Positions 55,974-64,000 of a stretch of DNA of 64,000 nt are shown here, one piece after another. The translations under genes and the position numbers were made by a program. Every line of letters begins with the position of its first letter. Within the stretch, counting starts at the first letter, position 1. The stretch comes from Annona cherimola (taxonomy: Eukaryota; Streptophyta; Magnoliopsida; Magnoliales; Annonaceae), in NCBI GenBank assembly GCA_030490835.1, contig CM059972.1, positions 50,945,563 to 51,009,562 of the forward strand. The letters are read 5' to 3'. The notes below the pieces were generated by a model, which saw only the letters and a program-made list of their open reading frames with translations, was not told the origin of the DNA and did no database searches.

Positions 55974-58900
55974 TGTGGCGCCCCCAACCCGATACTTCAC
56001 ATCCTAAGCCTTACTCCTAGATCTTTTCAATTGGTAAATGTGAATTAGGATTATTGCCCTAACCACACGGTGAATTCTTAATTGGATCTCGTCCAAAAAA
56101 AATTTATTCCTGTTCTTTCATCATTTCATTCATATCATAAGCAATGATGCACTCTGAATCAATTGCACATATCGTTCATGATGTTTCGACTTGTTCTCCT
56201 ATATTAAAAGTTCTCTTAACCTAATCATGATATTTTCATTACATACATACACACATTAATTCAATCATCGGTTCGGATAGAACTTAGAACTTTAAATAAG
56301 TTTATATATGTCAACATACCTAAAAGCTTACGTTCACAGCATTCCATTCATCATGGCTAATCCTTTTAGCATACATGAATACCATCTTATACATGTTATA
56401 CCTTTCCTTAATGCTCAGGTCCACGACCTCTTGAGCTTCCCTGCACCTGTCTAAGGTTTGGGAAAACAAAAAGTGAATGATAACTCAATAAGTAAGCATT
56501 TTATTTCTAGGCAAGCACTTTCCTTTAAAATATTTTCATAAACAACCCTTCTTAAAACTATTTACAAGCCACGTCTGGGCTTGTTAAGGCAAAACATATA
56601 CGTTTTACCCTCTTTAAGTAAATTTCTTTGGTCTTGTGTGAACATTTATAATGTTCTAAGACATTTACATAAAATCTTTTTTGCCAACGGAAGCTTTTAT
56701 GTCCAAAACTTTTTTCATCATAAATTCCTTTAGCCAAAGGGACATTTTATGTCCCAAAATATTTTTAACTTTTTGACATAAACCTTCTTTGGCAATGGAT
56801 ATTCTTACGTCCAAAAACACTTTTCCACATAACCCTTTTGGAAACGGACATTCCTATATCCAAACATTTTTTCCACATAAACCCTGTTGGCAATGGACAT
56901 TTATATATCCTAAAACATTTATCGCATAAGCATATCGGCAATGAACATTTTTATGTCCAAAAATATTTATTACATAAACACATTGGCAATAGAAATTTTT
57001 ATGTCTAAATACACTTTTCACATCAACCATTTTCATAATCCCCATCTTGGGGTTTATTTAAAGCAAACAAGACATAAATCCATTTTCATAAACCCCATCT
57101 TGGGCTGTTTATAGCAAATAAGATATAAAGTACATAATCCTTTTCCTGAAAGCATTCGCATAGAAAATATTTCTTTTAATCCTTGTTATTTACACTTTTT
57201 GTGTAAAACACCCTATTTTTAGAGCAATCTTTTTGCAGAGGCTCAAAAAATCCTATTTAGGATAATCCTTTACTTATAAATGTTTTTATGTCCCAATATT
57301 TGTGGTTTTCAAAAGCAAAACATATGCAAATGCATTTCTCCCCATCCAGTAGTGACACTTAGCAAGCGATCATTTTACCTTTTGGAAGAAAATCTATCAT
57401 TAACAGCACAGTAGTCAAGCGACTGTTCCTTCATCTTCGCCCATCTTAGGGAGGGCATCCCTGGCCTCCTGCCATCCCTTAGTGACTTAGCCATATGTAG
57501 AGTGGGCCTCGGTCCATCTCCGACCGTGCTCCACAACCAGCTTATTCCTTGTATTGGTGCATCATATATTATACATCATCATAGATGTCCTTATGTTAGC
57601 ATGATCACTTGAAACATCACAGATCCCAGTCCATGTTCTTTTAAATCATTTTGAAAAACATCACAAACCGAAATCGGTGTCAACTTGTAAAGTTAGCGCA
57701 CCCACTTTAAACAAGTTATTATTTGAAATCTAGTTTTTAGGATGACCTCCCTTAAATTCTTTTAGAATATTTTGAGTAAAATACTTTGATAAGCATTTGA
57801 GATGTTTGAGAAAATAATCTTTTCTAAAAATAGTTCTTGAAATAAACCTTGAAATTATCATGTTAAAGAAACTTCAAAACTTTTAATTTCCAAGAATAAA
57901 CAACAGATTTGCTTAATATTTTCTTGGTTTTCATTTTGGGGCCTTTGCCCAAAAAAATTATGCAATTGCATCATTCCCTTTTATCCATCCTGGGATCATA
58001 TCTTTGTCCACATGTCCTTCTTGTTATTCTTAAATGAAAAGAGGCTTGCATAGCCTTTTGTATGCTATTTTAGCAACCCGAAATCAAATTATTTTAGGAA
58101 ATCAACTTATCAGATTGGTCGTCCTTAAACCCCTTTTTAACAATATCCGTATAAAGATTGTCAAGATATTTTTAGAATATTTCCTTATTTGAAGGAAATC
58201 AAAACTTTTCTAACATCATTTCAAACGATGGACCATGTCCAAATCATTGCTTACGTTTAAGTGGTCTAGAATGAAGAAACCAGTTTATTCCTATAAGCCA
58301 AATCCCTTTTTGTTTATCTTTCATAATCATAGCTGTTTATCACAAAAATCTCGTAGGAGTAAACTTAAACTCGTTTGTAAGTATTTCTTTGTGAAAAGGG
58401 TCTAAAATCCCTTTTCCTTTTAAAACCCTTTTTAAAAAGAGCATCATGAAGAACTTGCTTACTTGGAAGCAAATTCTTAAAATCATCAACATAAGTTATT
58501 CCTAATCCTTGCCACACTTGTGATAAAATAATTATTTGAAAAGTGTTGCTTACTTCTCATGAAACAATCCTTGAGGCTTTTCATTAAAGCTATCCTTTTC
58601 AAAACGTGTGACTTTTCATTAAAGCCATCATTTTCAAAACTTGTGCTTGCCCATTCGTAAGAAATTCATAAAACATCAATCATAAACATATTCAACTATT
58701 TCAACATATAAGAGAAAATTAATATTTTGGAAGGTTCGCTTGCTTACCTGAGATAGCCTTAATCCCATCCTTCCTCCATACATTTCTTTACCTTTGCCTA
58801 GAGAAATGAAAATGATATTTCATTTATATGCATAAATTTCAAATGCTTGCATCCCTTAGAATTTTTTAACCCACATAAATCCATTTAGATTTACGTTAAA

Positions 58901-59954
58901 CTAACTTAATCCACTTATCTTTCAAGTTGGATGTCCATTTTTCAATTCTCTTATTAGTATAACTTGTGCTTCCATAGCACGCATTCCTTTTTAAAATCCA
59001 CCTCTAATAGGTTAAACCCTCATAATCACTCATGATACTTATTTATATCCCATTATAAGTTAAATTTTATCCCAAAAATCTGGAATTTAATATTTATTTT
59101 GATTTATTCCTCAATCTATCCATAATGCTAAAATCAGACACACTGATCTCTCTAATTTTTGAATCATAATCAAATCAAGGAATTTAAATCTGAAATTTAT
59201 ATCATACCTGAATAACTACATGAATTAACCAAAATAAATATTTCGGCACGAAATAATTAGTATTTATATTTATTTTGGTATTTTTACTCTACTGGACAGC
59301 AACATCTATTTCCAGATAGCTCTAATCACGTTAATTATTAGGTATATTTATACCTTTCAAAAATTAATTTTTATTTTGGCCAAAATGTTATTCAAGATGT
59401 CTTATATATCATATAAAATTTTCAGCTCAAAATTCCTTGTATAAAAATTATTAAAAAAATTTGGTGCAGCTGATCCTGACACCAGTTCAAAATTCTTGAA
59501 TTTTTTATTTGCAACCTGATTATCCTTTTAAGCTGAAAATTGGGTCGTTCCTTACACCCTATCATGCGTTCTCACACAAATTTTTGTGCTAAAATGCGTT
59601 CATTTACTATTTCTTTCATATTTTTCTTTCCTATTCCAAATTCAATAGTATAAGCATATCTATGTGATTCATTTCACCTTTATAAGTATTAACAAATAAT
59701 CTATGTGAGGGTTTGGTTTGCTTAATCATTCATCAAACATTCAAGGAGATATTTACCCATGAATTTAATATTTATAACCATCTTTTCATTAATCATCAAC
59801 CAGACATGATTTAGGTTAACGTATATGAATAAAAAATGCATAATACTCACCCAAATTAAACATGAACATGGGTAAGCCATGTTGAATCCTTTTTACCTTC
59901 CTTTCTTAGCCTACTTGGGATGACCCTAGCTGCTTGAATGACCAGCCCTTTCCT

Positions 59955-60038
<84 letters not shown>

Positions 60039-61357
60039 TTGGCTTGAACAACCAACCCTTGTCTTATTGCCCCTTTTCTCCTTTTATTTTCCTCCTTTCT
60101 TGCTATCTAAGAAACCCCCTTAAATTTCCTATTTTTTTATAATTTTAAATATGAAAATCTGCTCAAAAGTGGCCCACCTTGCTATCCACTATTGGGACAT
60201 TCCATGTGGCTTGGATAATGGCAATTTTTGCCATTAAAAATCTGCCCAAATCAAGGACATTTATGTACCTATCCATGTAGGTCATTTAGAGGCATATATT
60301 GGCATTTTTAAAAAATAAAAAATAAGCCAAACAGCCCCCTTGCACGTTCCATATGGCCACCTCATCTTGGCCATTTTATGGCTACATGATCTAGCCTACC
60401 TCATGTCATTAAACATTCTTGATTTTTCATGGATTTTGTGAATTTTTTTGAAAATACAAAAATCTTCCAAAAATCCCATATTGTGCCGCCTCATTTGGCC
60501 CCTTAATGATCTCATTAAATCATTGATTTTTGCATTAATTGCATTGATCCCAAACGGATCCTACGATGACACATGTCCTTTTGAATTAAATCCATCATCT
60601 TTAGCATTAATTGAGTTGATTCCAAGTGAATCCTATGATGACACGAGTCACATATATTTCTCAAAAGTCAATTCGTCATTTAATGAGTTGACTTTAAATC
60701 TTGCTTGACGTATCTTGTGTTGACACGTGTCACTTGTTGCTTTTGGTTCATTAATGGCATGCCACTTTTCAAGAACAAAAGTCAAACACGTTCGTCCTTT
60801 TGTGATTAAGCAATTTGTTATGATAATTAGCTTAATCAAACTCATCTATAAGATTTACTATATCGTTTTAACCGTTCATGATAAATTTCATCTCAAAATG
60901 ACCTTTCTAGAATAAGTTATGGTCATTTGAAATTATCTTTTGGATTTGGATGAAAATAAATAATTATCATCTTAATCTCATCATAATTGTCATAATCCAA
61001 TCCATTCATAAGGTCGGGCACATACTCATGTGCTTTCTTTTCAAATTTCATCTCATTTCGCCTTATAGGCGTCAAGTTATGAATTTTTTAACATTTATCA
61101 CCTTATATTCATAATTATCATCATCATTTCCACTAATTACATCATAATATATAATATAATTATTCATAATATATCCACATTTCTTAATCCTCATTAGGCC
61201 TTTTTGGGATCATTAGCTCATTTGGGCTAAGGTGATTAACTTAACCACCTTACTTAGTCATTAGCCCTAATCTCATCCATCCAGGTAAACCATATCATTA
61301 ACATACTTTACATGCATAATTTACATGTAAAGGCTCTACTTGGATATGGATATCACA
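55974..61357 (-). repeat. 5' LTR of element 2 (copy D)
   Basis: 5384 bases, TGTGATATCC... at 61357 to ...GGGGGCGCCACA at 55974. GGACAT array at 56680-57015, GC-rich core at 57440-57560, mini-exon donor GTAAGCAAGCG near 58738, and a very long TC run at 59957-60034. Some of the length difference from copy C comes from that run. No genes; the Ser/Leu repeat frames across the TC run are artefacts. Confidence 0.9.
59957..60034 (+). repeat. (TC)39 microsatellite in LTR leader
   Basis: 78 bases of uninterrupted TC (GA in the LTR's own sense). The same position in copies A, C and E has a much shorter tract (about 8-11 units, or interrupted), so it expanded after this copy inserted. Confidence 0.95.
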
Positions 61358-61774
61358 CTTGTAGTGAGAATCTCCATTTTTGTCATTTAGTGCCACCTCA
61401 TCCCTTTAACTTTTTGTGAGTTTCGTCTTTTAGTGCTTGTCAAAGTGATTAACTTTAAGCACTTTGCTTAATCAACTTGCTTAATATCATCGACCTAGAT
61501 CATAGAGCATGTAGTTTTACTCCTCTCATCAAAATTTCACCTCAATTGTAGTTAAACATGCTTAAATCTAATGGAATTACTCATGGATGGATAAAACCCT
61601 ACATTTGGAACCAATCAGGGGTCCAAGATTCCCCATTTATTTTTAATTTCCCATAAGTTGAGAAATTTTAAACCATTTAGCGTAGTATATCTCAAAATTT
61701 AGAATTCCTTTACAAAATATTTCTCAAAAATTCATTTATCATTTGGATTCCATACAACTGCATTTTACATTTCA
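61358..61774 (-). mobile_element. LTR J, second segment, with LTR start
   Basis: The minus-strand LTR starts TGAAATGTAAAATGCAG at 61774, immediately after the polypurine tract AAGGAGGGGAGGACAG (61775-61790). It joins 47026-48144 across element 2. It is the 3' LTR of the element whose pol end lies at 61816-62606. Confidence 0.68.
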
Positions 61775-61815
61775 CTGTCCTCCCCTCCTTATAAAAAGTT
61801 TCGTCCCAAAACTTG

Positions 61816-62606
61816 TTATAATCCAAACAATTGAGGATATTTTCTTTCAAGTTTCTCACGTAGTTCCCAAGTTGCTTCATTTTCTGAGTATCGATTCCAT
61901 TGAAACTTAACATACTTGATATCTCGGTTTCAAAACTTTTGTATCTTATGATTGAAAATCCTAGTCGGTCTCTTTTCATAATTCAAGTGGTCTTGAATTG
62001 CCAATTTTTCTGCTATCAGAACATGAGTTGATCTGTTACATACTTTCTAAGCATAGAAACATAGAATACGTTATGAACTGCTACTAAGGCTGGAGATGAG
62101 GCTATTCTATTAGCCAAATTATCAACATTTTTTAATACTTCAAATGGCCTTATATACTTGGGATTTAGTTTACCTCTTTTTCCAAATCTTGTCACGCCAT
62201 TGAACAATGTTATTTTTACGAATATTTGATCACTAACTTGGATACTTAAATCTCTTCTCTTGCAATTTGTGTAATTCTTTTACTGACTCTAGGCTGTAAG
62301 TATACACTGTTTAATCACTTGTACATTTTCCGCCATTCTTTATGACAAGTTTGGGACTAATTTCCTCTCTCTTACTTCATCCCAATTTAACGGTGTGCGA
62401 AACCTTCGCCCATATAAGGCTTCAAACGGGGCCATCTGTGTGCTTACCTAATAGCTATTATTATAGGCAAACTTAGCTATTGATATGAATTCATCCCATG
62501 ACCCTCCGAACTCCAATATGCACATTCGGAGCATGTCTTCCACAATCTGGTTAACTCACTCCGTTTAGCCATCAGTTTAAAGATGAAATGTTGTACTGAA
62601 CTTGGA
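61816..62606 (-). pseudogene. Chromovirus-like pol end: integrase tail plus chromodomain
   Basis: Minus strand. From 62603: KFSTTFH, TDG and TE correspond to the integrase FSTAFHPQTDGQTE motif with the catalytic Glu; then VEDMLRMCILEFGGSWDEF, FAYNNSY and MAPFEALYGRRFRTP. The integrase C-terminal domain follows in the same frame at 62207-62016 (FGKRGKLNPKYIRPFEVL, VFYVSMLRKY). After a frameshift, 61911-61825 reads VKFQWNRYSENEATWE and ends KYPQLF, the closing half of a chromodomain, with a stop at 61816. Such a chromodomain steers integration in chromoviruses. At least four in-frame stops fall at codons expected to be CAA, CAG or CGA. The fragment starts abruptly at about 62606, where another LTR abuts, so reverse transcriptase and most of integrase are gone. 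Confidence 0.85.
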
Positions 62607-62895
62607 CTGAGTGCCTAGGCTCAAGGAGGGCAGGGGCATGGGATTTGGAGCCAAAATCAATGGCCCAAAATCGTCCTTATCAAGTGATCAAGGGTTGAGA
62701 TGAAACTAGCTTAAAAAATTTATTTTAAATAAATCAAAATCATTAAATAAATAGGCAGCCAAGGTGGAGATGTGAACAGTAGCTAGGGAGGCTGCACTTG
62801 GCTCAAGAAAATTGCATGAATTTTGGAAAAAAATAATTGAAATTTAGCCCATGGAGCAAGAGAGGGTAAAATGCAAATAGATGAAAAATAGAAGG

Positions 62896-62907
62896 CTATA
62901 AATAGGG
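62896..62907 (+). promoter_or_regulatory. Likely TATA box of the last LTR
   Basis: CTATAAATAGGG, a near-ideal plant TATA box. The stretch about 30 bases downstream (CATCAAAGGCACTCC) is a plausible start region. Consensus match only. Confidence 0.55.
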
Positions 62908-63757
62908 GGCATGGGGGGACATCAAAGGCACTCCAAACCCAGCTCAAAGTGAGCAAAATTCAGGCATTCCTAAACCCCCACACGTTCAAGCCAAGAAGGA
63001 GAAGGAGGAGAGAATGAAAGAGAGAGAAAGTGAAAAGGAGAGGAGGAGTTCTTAACTTGAGGTAAGTGAACTCTTCCCAAATTTCTTTTGGATGTTAAGT
63101 AGGGAAAAACTATGCTTAGATAATACCTAATCATGAGAAAATAAGTATAGTTATAATGCCCAAATGGAATTATGCCTAAACATGGAAAATTTGGAGTGAA
63201 GATAGAGCATTCAGGAAAATCATGTATAAAATTTGCAAATAATGCTCCAATATTGCTAAATGATAATTTGGGATGAATATTTATGATAATTATGATGTTG
63301 AAATAATGATATATTAATTTCATGATTTTTGAATTTATGGATTATGCTTAAGTGAAATTATGTTGATTTTTAGTATATGGAGAAAATGATTTATTTAGCC
63401 AAGTTAATGATGATGGATTCAAAATTCATGAATTTTTCCATGATATACTAACTAAGAGCTATGTCATGGTATTTTTTATTGTTGGAAAAAATGTCAATTT
63501 TTGGAACCCATAAACAGTAACCCGGATAAACAGTAATAGTGAACAATACCATGAGCAATAAACAGTATAAATTAAGTAAAAATAAGATTGATATTTATAA
63601 GGAATGATATTAGTTCTATAAAGTATTAGGAAAAAAAACCCATAGGGAGTAGAAACCTAATAACTTTTAGGTTTAACCTCTATAGGAAGTATGGAAGGTC
63701 ATAAATGATTATGACACATATATGATAAAGTGTAAAATATCCTTTTCACTTGTATAG

Positions 63758-63804
63758 GAAAAGGAAAAGAAATGATAAAGGAGTCAGATTGAAGCAAATC
63801 AAAG
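63758..63804 (+). other. Splice-bounded mini-exon-like block in the last LTR
   Basis: 47 purine-rich bases (GAAAAGGAAAAG...CAAATCAAAG) between ...TGTATAG and GTAAGCAAGC. Confidence 0.45.
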
Positions 63805-64000
63805 GTAAGCAAGCAAACCTTTTTAAAATGTGATTTTATATGATGTTATGTTGCAACCTTGGAATATGTTGGAATTGCTTCATTGTAAGCAAATCCTTAT
63901 AAAAGTATGGAGAAATGTGGAAATGGTTGCATCATGATGGAGAAAAGAACACTTTGATTTTTAAATAATATTTGATTTTGTCAAATGAATTTGAAATAAA

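Larger units (their letters stand above)
48145..61357 (-). mobile_element. Element 2: complete-ended, pol-less chromovirus-like element
   Basis: 13.2 kb on the minus strand. 3' LTR 48145-53381, interior 53382-55973, 5' LTR 55974-61357. Both LTRs begin TGTGATA and end GGCGCCACA. The primer site, polypurine tract and a 5-base target duplication with one mismatch (CTTCT/CTTGT) are all present. The interior keeps only gag and a short pol-end relic, so it could move only with proteins from another element. LTRs of 5.2-5.4 kb make up about 80% of it. In a 130-base stretch (48661 against 56481 onward) the two LTRs show about a dozen differences, so the insertion is older than the Sirevirus at 12715. 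Confidence 0.9.
62607..64000 (+). mobile_element. Related long LTR (plus strand), truncated at both ends here
   Basis: Begins abruptly at about 62607 and runs past the window edge. TATA box CTATAAATAGGG at 62896-62907, GA-rich leader near 63010-63050, and a splice-bounded block at 63758-63804 (TTCACTTGTATAG before, GTAAGCAAGC after), closely like copy G (5970-6040). The frame at 62970-63323 (minus) is antisense to the leader and not a gene. Which element it belongs to cannot be told without the sequence to the right. Confidence 0.6.

Noticed and set aside
59938..60142. Ser/Leu repeat proteins
   Set aside because: Translation of the (TC)39 run in two frames.

Overview
This window is plant nuclear intergenic DNA made almost entirely of nested LTR retrotransposons. 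The evidence is: Sirevirus-type Ty1/copia coding remnants with an initiator-Met-type primer site (TGGTATCAGAGC); Athila-like Ty3/gypsy gag with an Asp-tRNA-type primer site (TGGCGCC...GGGGA); chromovirus-like Ty3/gypsy integrase and chromodomain fragments; and several copies of a Ty3/gypsy LTR more than 5 kb long. No intact host gene, tRNA, rRNA or CRISPR was seen. The species cannot be named from this sequence; a flowering plant is the safe statement. Every coding region found is a decayed element gene.

Layout, left to right. 1-2646, 12352-12714 and 21389-21927 are three pieces of one minus-strand long LTR (copy H). Into H went a plus-strand solo LTR (copy G, 2647-12351, perfect GAATT target duplication), which itself holds an internally deleted Athila-like element (6996-12256). 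A second insertion in H is a Sirevirus (12715-21388) with both LTRs, primer site, gag, protease, integrase, reverse transcriptase, RNase H and several polypurine tracts, broken by stops and frameshifts. 21928-25755 is another plus-strand long LTR (F), head-to-head with H. 25756-30787 is the remnant of a minus-strand Athila/Tat-like element (primer site and 5' LTR present, 3' LTR not found).

30788-47025 is a minus-strand chromovirus-like element (element 1). Its 3' LTR is split by a plus-strand solo LTR of the same family (E, 33360-38520, perfect ATAAT duplication). Its 5' LTR is split by a Sirevirus-type solo LTR (43968-45620, perfect GTTTG duplication). 48145-61357 is a second, end-complete minus-strand element of the same family (element 2): two LTRs of 5.2-5.4 kb around a 2.6 kb interior with only gag and a short pol-end relic, flanked by CTTCT/CTTGT. 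It sits inside an LTR (47026-48144 plus 61358-61774) belonging to a third chromovirus-like element, whose integrase tail and chromodomain lie at 61816-62606. The window ends in a plus-strand LTR (62607-64000).

The most interesting signals are shared by the long LTRs whatever their subfamily or orientation. They are a GC-rich core with a small hairpin whose stem partly covaries, a 43-48 base segment bounded by splice-site-like sequences, and arrays of short units that are each an inverted repeat (GGACAT...ATGTCC and CACAGAC...GTCTGTG). These LTRs look like complex structured leaders rather than simple promoters.
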